The position numbers and the translations under genes were made by a program. Shown piece by piece: positions 1 through 9,026 of a stretch of 64,000 nt of DNA. Below the pieces are notes generated by a model. The model ran no database searches and was not told where the DNA came from. It saw only the letters and a program-made list of their open reading frames with translations. Numbering within the stretch: the stretch's first letter is position 1; every line of letters begins with the position of its first letter. This DNA comes from an uncultured Bacteroidota bacterium (GTDB lineage: Bacteria > Bacteroidota > Bacteroidia > Flavobacteriales > Flavobacteriaceae), in assembly GCA_902515395.1 (NCBI GenBank), contig CABXUL010000003.1:43034-107033 (forward strand), in the 5' to 3' direction.

Positions 1-167
1 TCCCTGATTGCATATCCATTCCGGTTGATATTCTTCATTAACATAACATCTAACATTATTTTACTCATTAATTCTTGTTCAATTAAATTGTCAGGAGGAT
101 TTGTTTCTCTAGGCTGTAAACAGGAAAAAAGAAACAAAAACAAAATAATTATAATAAATCTTTTCAT
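1..167 (-). CDS. DUF4296-type lipoprotein, N-terminal part (cut by window edge)
   Basis: The minus strand from position 167 reads about 55 residues starting MKRFIIIILFLFLFSC and continuing without a stop to the window edge. It opens with a short basic n-region, a hydrophobic stretch and a lipobox ending FSC (Cys 16), so it is a predicted lipoprotein. After that comes a PDNLIEQELMSKIMLDVMLM stretch that resembles the start of DUF4296 proteins, which I know to sit beside dihydroorotase in flavobacteria. The start codon directly abuts the dihydroorotase stop (TAAATG), so it is the last visible gene of the glycosyltransferase-dihydroorotase operon. Family assignment rests on the short N-terminus and on context. 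Function is unknown. Confidence 0.72.
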   Translation of the reverse strand, partial: MKRFIIIILFLFLFSCLQPRETNPPDNLIEQELMSKIMLDVMLMKNINRNGYAIR

Positions 168-1514
168 TTAAAGCTTTTTTCTGTCAAAGGTTAATTTTCT
201 TCCTAAGGAGGACTCAATTATTTCGCCTTGATCATAGACCAAGTTACCATTTACAAAAGTTTTTTCAATATAAGCATCAAAGGTTGTTCCCTCAAATGGA
301 GACCAACCACATTTGTATAGTATATTTTCCTTTGTAACAATTGTTTTTTTGTTCAAATCCACCAATACCAAATCGGCAAAATAACCCTCTCTCAAATATC
401 CTCGATTTTGAATCCTGAAAAGAATAGCCGGATTGTGACAAGCTTTTTCAACAAGTTTTTCAAGGGTGATTTTACCTTTTTTAGCCTGAGTTAATAAAGC
501 AATTAAAGCATGCTGAACCAAAGGCCCTCCGGAAGGGGCTGAAGTATATAAATTTTGTTTTTCCTCAAGTGTATGCGGAGCATGATCAGTAGCAAGGATA
601 TCGATTCTGTTGTCATTAAGTGCTTTCCAGAGCTCATCGCGATCAGATTCTTTTTTAACTGCAGGGTTCCATTTTATTAGATTACCCTTTTCTTTGTAAT
701 CATCTTCTGAAAAATATAAATGGTGAACACAAACCTCTGCCGTAATTTGTTTGGAAACTAATGGTTTATTATTGGAAAATAAATGGGTTTCCTTTGCTGT
801 AGATAAATGAAAAACATGTAACCTAGCTCCTGTTTTTTTTGCCATTGCAATAGCTTTGGAGGAGGAAAGGTAGCAAGCGTCTTCACTTCTGATTTTAGAA
901 TGTTTTTCAATCGGAATATTATCCCCATATTTCTTTCTGTATTTCGATAAATTATTCTTAATAGTAGACTCATCCTCGCAATGAACAGCTATAGGAAGAG
1001 TTGTTTTTGAAAAGATTTCTTCAAGAACTTTTTCATCATCTACAAGCATTTTTCCAGTTGAAGACCCCAGAAATAATTTTATACCAGCAACTTTTGTGTC
1101 ATCTATTTTAATAATATCTTTTAGGTTTTCATTTGTACCGCCAAAGAGAAATCCAAAATTTGCTATGGAGCTTTTTTCAGCAATTGCATGCTTATCCAGC
1201 AGTGCATTAGAGTCAGTAGTTTGAGGTATGGTATTTGGCATTTCTAAAAAAGATGTTATTCCACCAGCTACAGCTGCTCTTGATTCACTTGCGATAGTAG
1301 CTTTGTGAGTCAAACCTGGCTCACGGAAATGGACCTGATCATCAATCCAACCAGGTAATAAATGTAATCCCTTTGCGTCAATTACTTCCATAGAGCTTGA
1401 AGGGGAGATAGAATCGCAGATTGATGCAATTGTTTCACCTTTTATTAATAAGTCTTTTTGAATGATCTTTCCCTCGTTGACTAGGGTAGCGTCCTTTATT
1501 AAAATTTCCCTCAT
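168..1514 (-). CDS. pyrC: Dihydroorotase (amidohydrolase superfamily)
   Basis: Catalyses reversible cyclisation of carbamoyl-aspartate to dihydroorotate in pyrimidine synthesis (cytoplasm). At 448 residues it has normal type I length. Visible metal-site elements are DDQVHFREPG (59-67), the lysine of AGIKLFLGSS (Lys146, the usual carboxylated lysine), AVHCEDE (His178), HVFHLS (His236) and ATDHAPH (Asp310). The usual first histidine of the HxH pair is replaced by Gln60; as I recall, this Q-V-H form is common in Bacteroidota homologues, so it need not mean loss of activity. The ATG overlaps the stop of the upstream glycosyltransferase gene (ATGA), indicating translational coupling. A catalytically dead PyrC-like paralogue is the only realistic alternative. 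Confidence 0.92.
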   Translation of the reverse strand: MREILIKDATLVNEGKIIQKDLLIKGETIASICDSISPSSSMEVIDAKGLHLLPGWIDDQVHFREPGLTHKATIASESRAAVAGGITSFLEMPNTIPQTTDSNALLDKHAIAEKSSIANFGFLFGGTNENLKDIIKIDDTKVAGIKLFLGSSTGKMLVDDEKVLEEIFSKTTLPIAVHCEDESTIKNNLSKYRKKYGDNIPIEKHSKIRSEDACYLSSSKAIAMAKKTGARLHVFHLSTAKETHLFSNNKPLVSKQITAEVCVHHLYFSEDDYKEKGNLIKWNPAVKKESDRDELWKALNDNRIDILATDHAPHTLEEKQNLYTSAPSGGPLVQHALIALLTQAKKGKITLEKLVEKACHNPAILFRIQNRGYLREGYFADLVLVDLNKKTIVTKENILYKCGWSPFEGTTFDAYIEKTFVNGNLVYDQGEIIESSLGRKLTFDRKKL

Positions 1515-2233
1515 TTATTTAAGCCAAAAATATCATTAATTCTCAAAATTAAAACGCCTAATAAGCCTTCCCAAATAATTCTTCCGTCCATTTTTGACAA
1601 CCCTAGGGTTCTGTTAGTAAAGATTATTGGATGTTCAATATAACTGAATTTTTTTCGCCATGTTTTATATTTCATTTCAACCTGAAAAGCATACCCGATA
1701 AATTTAACTTTATCGAGAACTATTTCTTCCAATACTTCTCTTTTGTATCCAACAAAACCCGCTGTAGGATCTTTTATTGGCATTGAAGTTATTAATCTAA
1801 CATAAACAGATGCCAAATAGGATAATATAATACGACCTAGAGGCCAATTGACAACATTTATTCCTTTAATATATCTAGAACCGATAACCATATCTTTACC
1901 TTCTTTTAAGTAATCAAGCATTGTACCAAGTTCACTTGGATTATGAGAAAAATCTGCATCCATTTCGAAAATATAATCATACATTTTATCCACAGCCCAT
2001 TTGAATCCATGAATATATGCTCTACCCAGTCCATCTTTATTTTTTTTAACCTCCAAAAAAATCTTCTTGGGATATGATTTAATAATTTCTTTTACAATAG
2101 TTGCTGTTCCATCAGGAGAGGAGTCGTCAACTACTAAAACATCAAATTTCTTTTCTCTAATTGTGGCTTCAATTACTTTTTTTATGTTTTCAGCCTCATT
2201 ATAAGTTGGAATAATAACCAGTGCTTTTTCCAT
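1511..2233 (-). CDS. Polyprenol monophosphomannose synthase (GT2, Dpm1-like)
   Basis: A 240-residue family 2 glycosyltransferase expected to move mannose (or glucose) from a nucleotide sugar to polyprenyl phosphate at the inner face of the cytoplasmic membrane. It starts with ALVIIPTYNEAENI, then VVDDSSPDGT (34-43) for the nucleotide, the metal-binding DAD (92-94) in MDADFSHNP, and GSRYIKG. There is no C-terminal membrane domain, so it is a short Dpm1-type enzyme. It is the first gene of a minus-strand run with dihydroorotase and the DUF4296 lipoprotein, a gene order typical of flavobacteria. The exact sugar cannot be read from sequence. Confidence 0.88.
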   Translation of the reverse strand: MEKALVIIPTYNEAENIKKVIEATIREKKFDVLVVDDSSPDGTATIVKEIIKSYPKKIFLEVKKNKDGLGRAYIHGFKWAVDKMYDYIFEMDADFSHNPSELGTMLDYLKEGKDMVIGSRYIKGINVVNWPLGRIILSYLASVYVRLITSMPIKDPTAGFVGYKREVLEEIVLDKVKFIGYAFQVEMKYKTWRKKFSYIEHPIIFTNRTLGLSKMDGRIIWEGLLGVLILRINDIFGLNK

Positions 2234-2304
2234 AGGTAGATTGTAAATTTACTAAATCAATGGAAATAAAACTTTGTGTGAGAATACTTCCTTATTTTTA
2301 TTTC

Positions 2305-2961
2305 ATGTTTGAATTGATAAATAAATTAAGGCAAAATGAAGATTGGGTAACATTACTAATACTATTAGTTTTTTTTCTAATAGTTTCTTTATACAGAAGA
2401 AACCCCAATCAAACAACTATTCTTTTGAAATTTTGGAAAATTAATAGCTTTTCAATTATTAATCAAAAAGAACAGTTCTTCAATCCCTTAAGTTTATTCA
2501 ATTTTATTTTATTAGCTGTGATTTTTATTAGCTATTCTCTACTAGGTTATTTTTTTTATGAAAGAATCCTTTCCAGTTCACTCGGAAAAATTCCATTTCT
2601 ATATTTTATTATTTCTGTAACCTTAATTGTTAGTTTCAGATACTTTTTTTTGAAAATGGCTATTTGGTACTCAGGTTTAACTGAAATATTAACGAGAGCA
2701 ATTTATAATAGCTTAAGGTTCCACGGATCGATTAGTATTTTTGTTTTATTCAATTTTGTAATATTCTACTATGGTTCTAATCAAATCCAAGATTTAATTT
2801 TATTAACATCGATAGCGACCTCAATATTAATAATTATTTCACACACCATATTATATTTTAAAATTGCATTACGAGAACCACAATACTCTTTTTATATATT
2901 TTTATATATTTGTGGTTTTAAGTTAGCGCCCTGGCTTTGGCTCTACAAAATATTTTATTAG
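2305..2961 (+). CDS. DUF4271 integral membrane protein
   Basis: A multi-spanning membrane protein with about five to six hydrophobic segments, the first being TLLILLVFFLIVSLY. The pattern (NEDWVTL start, an FRYFFLKMAIWYSG-like segment, and a GFKLAPWLWLYK ending) matches DUF4271, a Bacteroidota family without known function. I use the ATG at 2305 rather than the one at 2260. The protein then begins just before the family-typical DWVTL stretch, and room remains for a promoter between it and the divergent glycosyltransferase gene. It is followed 24 bases later by hemD, the usual flavobacterial arrangement. Confidence 0.75.
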   Translation: MFELINKLRQNEDWVTLLILLVFFLIVSLYRRNPNQTTILLKFWKINSFSIINQKEQFFNPLSLFNFILLAVIFISYSLLGYFFYERILSSSLGKIPFLYFIISVTLIVSFRYFFLKMAIWYSGLTEILTRAIYNSLRFHGSISIFVLFNFVIFYYGSNQIQDLILLTSIATSILIIISHTILYFKIALREPQYSFYIFLYICGFKLAPWLWLYKIFY

Positions 2962-2985
2962 GATTTTATAAATAATAGATAAAGT

Positions 2986-3729
2986 ATGAAAGTGAAGACT
3001 ATTTTAGTGTCACAACCTGAGCCTGCAAGTGATAAATCTCCATATTCTAGGTTGAAGGAGAAGCACAAATTAAAAATCGATTTTCGTCCTTTTATTCATG
3101 TTGAGGGATTGACCGCCAAAGAGGTGCGGTTACAAAAAATTAACTTCTCAGATTATAACAATATAATACTAAATAGCAGAAACGCTGTTGATCACTTCTT
3201 CAGAATTACTGAAGAAATGCGTTACAAGGTTCCTGATGCAACAAAATACTTTTGTCAATCTGAGGCAGTTGCTAACTACCTTCAAAAATATGTTGTTTAT
3301 CGAAAAAGAAAAATATACGTAGGGGATAGAAGTATAAATGATTTGGAAGCCATTTTCAAGAAATTTCAAAAAGAACGTTTCTTACTTCCAACATCTGATG
3401 TTCTTAAGCCAAGTATACCAAGTTGTTTAGACGAGATGGGGGTTAATTGGGATAGAGCACAATTATACAGAACAGTTGTGAGTGATCTTTCAGATTTGAG
3501 AGATGTATACTATGACGTTTTGGTTTTTTTTAGCCCCTCTGGTATTGAATCACTTTTAAAAAACTTTCCTGATTTCCAGCAAAAAAACACCCGAATAGCA
3601 GCCTTTGGAAATGCCACTGAAAAAGCAGCCGACAAAGCTAAGCTCAGGATCGATATTAAAGCTCCTACACCTGAAGCCCCTTCAATGAGTATGGCGATTG
3701 AAAAATATATCCGCACTCTAGGAAATTAG
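2986..3729 (+). CDS. hemD: Uroporphyrinogen-III synthase
   Basis: Converts hydroxymethylbilane to uroporphyrinogen III in heme biosynthesis. The 247-residue protein has the loosely conserved two-domain HemD layout: an N-terminal VKTILVSQPEP strand, a YNNIILNSRNAVDHFF segment, ERFLLPTSDVLKPSIP in the middle, and the best conserved part FFSPSGIESLLKNFP followed by IAAFGNATEKAA near the C-terminus. Length is typical. It lies directly downstream of DUF4271 and probably shares its transcript. The family diverges strongly, so the call rests on the SPSGIES and GNAT segments and on context. Confidence 0.85.
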   Translation: MKVKTILVSQPEPASDKSPYSRLKEKHKLKIDFRPFIHVEGLTAKEVRLQKINFSDYNNIILNSRNAVDHFFRITEEMRYKVPDATKYFCQSEAVANYLQKYVVYRKRKIYVGDRSINDLEAIFKKFQKERFLLPTSDVLKPSIPSCLDEMGVNWDRAQLYRTVVSDLSDLRDVYYDVLVFFSPSGIESLLKNFPDFQQKNTRIAAFGNATEKAADKAKLRIDIKAPTPEAPSMSMAIEKYIRTLGN

Positions 3730-3736
3730 ATTTTAT

Positions 3737-4114
3737 CTATAATGATTTAATTTTAAGAATTCTAATAATCAAAATTATCCAAGCTGAAATTAATAAAGTT
3801 CCACCTAATGGAGTGACGGGACCTAAAAATGACAGATCTGTTGAAAAAAATTTTTGAAGGCATAGTAAAAAAATACTAAAACTGAAAAGTAAAGTTCCCC
3901 AAAAAAATAGACGAAAAATCAAAATATTTTTTGGAATTTCAAATCCGCCTATAATAAGCATGCTAAGTCCATGATACATCATATACCTTATTCCTGTTTC
4001 AAAAGCATCAAACTTCTGTATATCTAAATAGGATTTCAAAAAGTGACTTGCAAAGGCACCTAGAACAACAGATAAGAGCGCAAAACATGCCCCTGCCAAT
4101 TTAAATTTTCTCAT
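3737..4114 (-). CDS. DUF423 membrane protein
   Basis: A 125-residue protein with four hydrophobic segments: LAGACFALLSVVLGAFASHF, YMMYHGLSMLIIGGF, LFFWGTLLFSFSIFLLC and LLISAWIILII. The GAFASHFLK start, the YMMYHGL segment and the GPVTPLGGTLLI loop are characteristic of DUF423 (YgdD-like) proteins, whose role is not established. It converges on hemD with only 7 bases between the stop codons. Single-gene unit on the minus strand. Confidence 0.85.
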   Translation of the reverse strand: MRKFKLAGACFALLSVVLGAFASHFLKSYLDIQKFDAFETGIRYMMYHGLSMLIIGGFEIPKNILIFRLFFWGTLLFSFSIFLLCLQKFFSTDLSFLGPVTPLGGTLLISAWIILIIRILKIKSL

Positions 4115-4209
4115 AATTATAATTTAAAATAAAAATAACTTTTAAATGTTAATTAATTTAAACTATTAACTAAATTCATAGTCTAGATTAAATTTTTTAA
4201 CTCAAATAA

Positions 4210-4680
4210 TTGAAAAAGGAAAATAATAAAGTACTTATAGATGGATTGGATAAAGTAATCCTTAAGGCACTGATGACAAATGCGAGAAAGTCTATTAATG
4301 AAATAGCGAAAACTGCAGGAATATCTGGTGCTGCTGTCCATCAACGGCTGAAAAAGCTTGAAAAAACTAATCTTATATCGGGATCACAGCTAATCATTAA
4401 CCCTAAAGTATTGGGATATAAAACTATGGCTTTCATCGGAATATACCTAGACAAAGCAATTAGAAATCCTGAGGCCGTTAAACAACTTGAAAAAATCCCA
4501 GAAGTAATAGAATGTCACTATACTACTGGAAATTGGAGTATACTTATCAAAATTCTTTGTGAGGATAACCAGCATCTAATGAATGTATTAAATCACAAAA
4601 TACAAACCATTGAAGGAGTATCTAGAACAGAGACCTTTATTTCTCTTAACCAACAAATCAAAAGACAGATTCAGCTTTAG
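4210..4680 (+). CDS. Lrp/AsnC family transcriptional regulator
   Basis: A 156-residue feast/famine regulator. Residues 13-65 form the winged helix-turn-helix DNA-binding domain (DKVILKALMTNARKS then INEIAKTAGISGAAVHQRLK); the rest is the RAM ligand-binding/oligomerisation domain (IPEVIECHYTTGNWSILIK). The start is a TTG at 4210: a stop codon (TAA) lies immediately before it in frame, and the next ATG (residue 23) would delete the first DNA-binding helix, so TTG is almost certainly the real start. It probably responds to an amino acid. The neighbouring leuS and SemiSWEET genes give no firm clue to its target. Confidence 0.9.
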   Translation: MKKENNKVLIDGLDKVILKALMTNARKSINEIAKTAGISGAAVHQRLKKLEKTNLISGSQLIINPKVLGYKTMAFIGIYLDKAIRNPEAVKQLEKIPEVIECHYTTGNWSILIKILCEDNQHLMNVLNHKIQTIEGVSRTETFISLNQQIKRQIQL

Positions 4681-4695
4681 AGTTTTTATAAACTA

Positions 4696-4962
4696 TTAAT
4701 TCTTTCTATTAATCAATGCAAAAACAATTATGAACAATTGTAGGAGGCCTGAAATTATATTAGCGATAATTACAGCCAAACTTTTAATCAAAAAACCGTA
4801 GTAGAGCCATATGCAGATCCCTATCAGCATAATTACATACATTGAAACTGAAACCCCTTTAGCATTTTTATTTTTCCAAATTTTAAAGACCTGAGGTACA
4901 AATGCAAAAGTGGTAAAACTAGCAGCGATAAGTCCTATTATCTCAATTTGGATAGAATTCAT
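4696..4962 (-). CDS. SemiSWEET-type sugar transporter (PQ-loop)
   Basis: An 88-residue protein with three hydrophobic segments (8-28, about 40-58, 62-84) and the PQ motif at residues 23-24 in FVPQVFKIW, followed by the charged KNKNAKGVS loop. Size and pattern match bacterial SemiSWEETs, which work as homodimers moving small sugars across the cytoplasmic membrane. Its ATG shares one base with the leuS stop (TAATG), so it is translationally coupled to leucyl-tRNA synthetase. That coupling is probably genome compaction, not function. Substrate cannot be inferred. Confidence 0.85.
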   Translation of the reverse strand: MNSIQIEIIGLIAASFTTFAFVPQVFKIWKNKNAKGVSVSMYVIMLIGICIWLYYGFLIKSLAVIIANIISGLLQLFIIVFALINRKN

Positions 4963-7775
4963 TAAGTTACAATATTGATTATTTTACCTGGAACAACGAT
5001 GATTTTTTTAGGTAAGCTGCCACTTAGTTGAGATAGTGTTTTTTCTTCATTCATTACCTCCTCTTTAATTTGTTCAATCGTTAATTCTAAAGAAAGTTTT
5101 ATTGTAAAGCGCATCCTTCCATTAAAGGAAACAGGATACTCCTTTACTTTTTCTTCTAATTTACTAGGATCGAATTTTGGGAAAGGCTCAAACGCAATGC
5201 TATTACTGTTACCTATTCTCATCCATAATTCTTCAGCAAAATGGGGAGCAAATGGAGAAAGCAAAACCAAAAGTGGTTCCAAAACCTCTCGATTAGAACA
5301 CTTCAATGCCGTCAGTTCATTGATACATATCATAAAACTACTGACACATGTATTAAAAGAAAGACGCTCAATATCTTCAGTAACTTTCTTGATGGTTTGA
5401 TGAACAACTTTTAGGCTTTCCGCGCTTGCTACTTGATCATTAACCAAGAAATGGTCTTCTTGATAAAACAACTTCCAAAACTTCTTGAGAAAGTTATGGA
5501 CTCCGGAAATACCTGCAGTATTCCAAGGTTTATCCTGCTCAATAGGACCTAAAAACATTTCATACATTCTAAGGGTATCTCCTCCATATGTATCACAAAT
5601 CTCATCTGGATTTACAACATTGTGTTTTGACTTTGACATTTTTTCTACCTCCCTACCAACAATGTATTTTCCGTCCTCTAGAATGAATTTAGCATTTTTG
5701 AAGTCTTTTTGCCAACTCCTAACTTTATTTATATCCAACTGATTACTGGAATTGACTAAAGAGACGTCAACATGGATGGGCTCTACCTCATAATCTTTTA
5801 TAAGACCTTTGGATAAAAATTTTTGTGTTCCCTTTTTTCGATAAACAAATGCAGAATTCCCAAGTATCATACCTTGATTTACTAATTTCTTTGCATACTC
5901 ATCCACTTTCAAGTATCCCAAATCAAACAGTACCTTTTGCCAAAAACGCGAATACAAAAGGTGACCAGTTGCATGCTCATTACCACCCATATAGAAATCA
6001 ACTTCTTTCCAGTAATTAATTGCCTCGTCTCCTACAAATTGCTTATGATTTGATGTGTCCATATAGCGATTAAAATACCATGAACTTCCAGCCCATCCAG
6101 GCATGGTATTTAATTCAATAGGGAAAATAGTTTTGTGATTAATTTGATTATTAGGTACGACTTTTTCGTTTACTTCATCCCAAGCCCAGTTTTTAGCATT
6201 ACCTAATGGAGGTTTTCCATCAGGTGTTGGGAGATATTTTTCTACATCTGGTAATTCTAATGGAAGATTTTTCTCCGATATGGGATATGGAACTTCTGAC
6301 TTAAAATATATTGGTATTGGCTCTCCCCAATATCGCTGACGACTAAATATAGCATCTCTTAGTTTGAAATGAACTGCTCCCTTTCCATAATTATTCTCCT
6401 CTAATTCTAAGATAATTTTTTGAATTGCCTCCTTATAATTCATACCATTTAAAAAACTTGAATGGATGAGTTTTATATTTCCTTTTTCTACATAGGCTTT
6501 TTTACTAACATCAATACCATCAAAAATATTAATGATTTGAAGTTTAAAGTGTCGTGCAAAATCAAAATCTCTTTGATCCCCGCTAGGGACAGCCATTACT
6601 GCTCCCGTTCCATAACTGGCTAAAACATAATCCCCAATCCAAATAGGAATTTTAACTTTAGTGAACGGGTGAATCGCATATCCTCCAGTAAAAACACCAC
6701 TAATATTTTTCACTTCAGCCTGCCTTTCCCTTTCCGATTTAGTTGAAACCTTTGCGATATAATCTTCGACCTCTTTTTCTTTCTCAGGCGTAGTTATTGA
6801 TTTGACCAATCCATGCTCTGGAGCAAGTATCAAATAGGTTACTCCGAAAATAGTATCAGGTCGGGTTGTAAAAATCTCTATTTTGTTTTTGTTATCCTTA
6901 ATTTGAAAAAAAATACTGGCGCCAATAGATTTCCCAATCCAGTTTCTTTGCATTTCTTTTAGTGAGTCTGGCCAGTTGACTTGGTCTAAACCTTCTAATA
7001 ATCGATTAGCAAAAGCACTAATTCGCATACTCCACTGTGTCATTTTCTTCCTGATAACAGGATGCCCCCCGCGTTCTGAAACACCATTAACGATCTCATC
7101 ATTAGCCAAAACAGTTCCTAAAGCAGGGCACCAATTAACTTGCGTTTTAGATAAATAGGTCAAACGGTATTTTAGTAAAATCTTTTCTTTTTCTACTTCA
7201 GAAAAGGCATTCCATTCATTTGCTTCAAATAACTGAGTATCTTTTTCACAATGGGCAAATACTTTATGATTCCCCTCTCTTTCAAAATCTGAAATCAATT
7301 CTGTAATTGGAAAGGCCTTATCTTTAGAAGTATTATAATAAGAATTAAATAATTTAAGGAAAATCCATTGCGTCCAACGATAATATTTCGGATCTGAGGT
7401 CTGAACCTCCCTAGTCCAATCGAATGAAAAACCCATTCGGTCTAGTTGCTTACGATATCTTTTTATATTGGCCTGAGTTGTCTTGGCAGGGTGCTGGCCA
7501 GATTGAATTGCATATTGTTCTGCAGGTAATCCAAATGAATCATAACCTTGAGGATGTAAAACATTAAATCCTTGATGTCTCTTGTAACGCGCAATAATAT
7601 CACTTGCTATATAACCTAAAGGATGCCCAACGTGGAGCCCTGCTCCAGAGGGATAAGGAAACATATCTAAAATATAAAACTTTGGTTTTTCGCTTTTATT
7701 ATGGGCTTTAAAAGTTTGATTACTCGCCCAAAACGTTTGCCATTTTTTTTCAATTTGCTGAAAATCATATTTCAT
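4962..7775 (-). CDS. leuS: Leucyl-tRNA synthetase
   Basis: Charges tRNA-Leu with leucine. The 937-residue class I synthetase has the HIGH-type motif HVGH (48-51) in YPSGAGLHVGHPLGY, a CP1 editing domain (GTGAVMAVPSGDQRDFDFA contains the editing-site region), and KMSKS at 712-716. Between the CP1 domain and KMSKS there is an extra segment (around QGMILGNSAFVYRK to GKYIVGREVE), as I recall from Bacteroidota LeuRS enzymes. Length is slightly above the E. coli enzyme. It is first in a two-gene unit with SemiSWEET and diverges from ftsX. Confidence 0.97.
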   Translation of the reverse strand: MKYDFQQIEKKWQTFWASNQTFKAHNKSEKPKFYILDMFPYPSGAGLHVGHPLGYIASDIIARYKRHQGFNVLHPQGYDSFGLPAEQYAIQSGQHPAKTTQANIKRYRKQLDRMGFSFDWTREVQTSDPKYYRWTQWIFLKLFNSYYNTSKDKAFPITELISDFEREGNHKVFAHCEKDTQLFEANEWNAFSEVEKEKILLKYRLTYLSKTQVNWCPALGTVLANDEIVNGVSERGGHPVIRKKMTQWSMRISAFANRLLEGLDQVNWPDSLKEMQRNWIGKSIGASIFFQIKDNKNKIEIFTTRPDTIFGVTYLILAPEHGLVKSITTPEKEKEVEDYIAKVSTKSERERQAEVKNISGVFTGGYAIHPFTKVKIPIWIGDYVLASYGTGAVMAVPSGDQRDFDFARHFKLQIINIFDGIDVSKKAYVEKGNIKLIHSSFLNGMNYKEAIQKIILELEENNYGKGAVHFKLRDAIFSRQRYWGEPIPIYFKSEVPYPISEKNLPLELPDVEKYLPTPDGKPPLGNAKNWAWDEVNEKVVPNNQINHKTIFPIELNTMPGWAGSSWYFNRYMDTSNHKQFVGDEAINYWKEVDFYMGGNEHATGHLLYSRFWQKVLFDLGYLKVDEYAKKLVNQGMILGNSAFVYRKKGTQKFLSKGLIKDYEVEPIHVDVSLVNSSNQLDINKVRSWQKDFKNAKFILEDGKYIVGREVEKMSKSKHNVVNPDEICDTYGGDTLRMYEMFLGPIEQDKPWNTAGISGVHNFLKKFWKLFYQEDHFLVNDQVASAESLKVVHQTIKKVTEDIERLSFNTCVSSFMICINELTALKCSNREVLEPLLVLLSPFAPHFAEELWMRIGNSNSIAFEPFPKFDPSKLEEKVKEYPVSFNGRMRFTIKLSLELTIEQIKEEVMNEEKTLSQLSGSLPKKIIVVPGKIINIVT

Positions 7776-7856
7776 TTAAGGACTTCTTTGAAAGTATAAA
7801 AATAAGCTTATTGACCGAAAGGAAAAAGTTTACCAATCTCAGGGTGTTTTTTATTG

Positions 7857-8771
7857 ATGGTTTTTTATTTTTACGTAAAAAATTTAACTTCATTGAAGCA
7901 GTTACCTGAAGAAAAATTCAATAAACGAAGGTTGATTTCAACCTATTTATCTGTAGTAGTGAGCATCTCTTTAGTTCTTTTGCTGACAGGAATCCTGGGA
8001 ATACTATTATTAAATTCAAAAAAAGTTGCTGACCATTTTAAAGAGCAGATTGTTATGACGGTCTATATTAAAGATTCCGCAAAAGAAATTGAATTAAAGC
8101 AAATACAAAAAACCTTGAGTCTAAATTCGGCTACCAAAAAAGTGAATTTTGTCTCAAAAAAAGAAGCTTCTTTGCGTCACGAAAATGAAATTGGTGAAGA
8201 TTTTATCGAATTTTTAGGCTATAATCCTTTGATGAATTCCATTGATGTTTATTTTAAAGCATCTTTTTTGAATCCTGCAATGGTTTCTAAACTTAGTAAG
8301 GACCTAGAACGCTATGGCTATGTGAGTGAAGTGGTTTATGATCAGCCACTGTTAGAACTATTGGACGATAACATAAAAAAAATCACCTTTGGGATGATTC
8401 TTGCTGGTGGTCTTTTTATTTTGGTGGCAGTTTTATTGATCAATAGCTCGATTCGACTTTCTATTTACAATAAAAGACTAATAATAAAAACTATGCAATT
8501 GGTTGGCGCGACGAAAAGCTTTATTAGAAGGCCTTTCATCAAAACCCACTTATTTATGGGTTTTATCGGAGCAATTATTGCTATAGTAGGTTTGGGAATT
8601 TTAATCTATGAGATGGATAATTACTTTCCTGAATTAAAAATCTTAGAGAACCCCATTGAACCTGCATTAATTTTTACTGCAATTCTTGCTCTTGGCTTGG
8701 GGATCACTCTAATTAGTACTTTCTTTGCTACACAACGTTATTTAAATCTTAAATCAGATGCTATTTACTAA
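7857..8771 (+). CDS. ftsX: Cell-division ABC transporter permease subunit FtsX
   Basis: FtsX is the membrane half of FtsEX, which couples division to peptidoglycan hydrolase activation. There is one N-terminal membrane helix (STYLSVVVSISLVLLLTGILGILLL), a periplasmic domain of roughly 120 residues, then three more helices with the cytoplasmic KTMQLVGATKSFIRRPF coupling segment and a final QRYLNLKSD. The ATG at 7857 is used; a TTG directly before it, or an internal TTG near KQLPEEKF, are possible starts because the N-terminus is longer than in other flavobacteria. FtsE is not in this window. It heads the operon with DUF3098, uppP and truB. Confidence 0.9.
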   Translation: MVFYFYVKNLTSLKQLPEEKFNKRRLISTYLSVVVSISLVLLLTGILGILLLNSKKVADHFKEQIVMTVYIKDSAKEIELKQIQKTLSLNSATKKVNFVSKKEASLRHENEIGEDFIEFLGYNPLMNSIDVYFKASFLNPAMVSKLSKDLERYGYVSEVVYDQPLLELLDDNIKKITFGMILAGGLFILVAVLLINSSIRLSIYNKRLIIKTMQLVGATKSFIRRPFIKTHLFMGFIGAIIAIVGLGILIYEMDNYFPELKILENPIEPALIFTAILALGLGITLISTFFATQRYLNLKSDAIY

Positions 8772-8780
8772 TTTATTGCT

Positions 8781-9026
8781 ATGAGTAAAGAAAAAGAAAT
8801 CAAAAAAGAATTTTTATTTGGTAAAAGAAACTTTCGATTACTTTTAATTGCTTTATCATTTATATCACTTGGATTTATTTTAATGGTAGGAGGTGGAAGT
8901 AAAGATCCCAATGTTTTTAATCCAGAAATTTTTAGCTTTCAAAGAATTCGTCTTGCTCCAACATTTGTATTGTTGGGGTTTGCAATAGCAATTTTTGCCA
9001 TTTTAACTCCGTCTAAAAAAAGTTAA
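8781..9026 (+). CDS. DUF3098 small membrane protein
   Basis: An 81-residue protein with two hydrophobic segments (LLLIALSFISLGFILMVGGG and LAPTFVLLGFAIAIFAIL) separated by a loop containing GGGSKDPNVFNPEIFSFQRI. That loop and the position between ftsX and uppP are diagnostic for DUF3098, a Bacteroidota family of unknown function. Its stop shares one base with the uppP start (TAATG). Context suggests a cell-envelope role, but this is inference. Confidence 0.85.
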   Translation: MSKEKEIKKEFLFGKRNFRLLLIALSFISLGFILMVGGGSKDPNVFNPEIFSFQRIRLAPTFVLLGFAIAIFAILTPSKKS

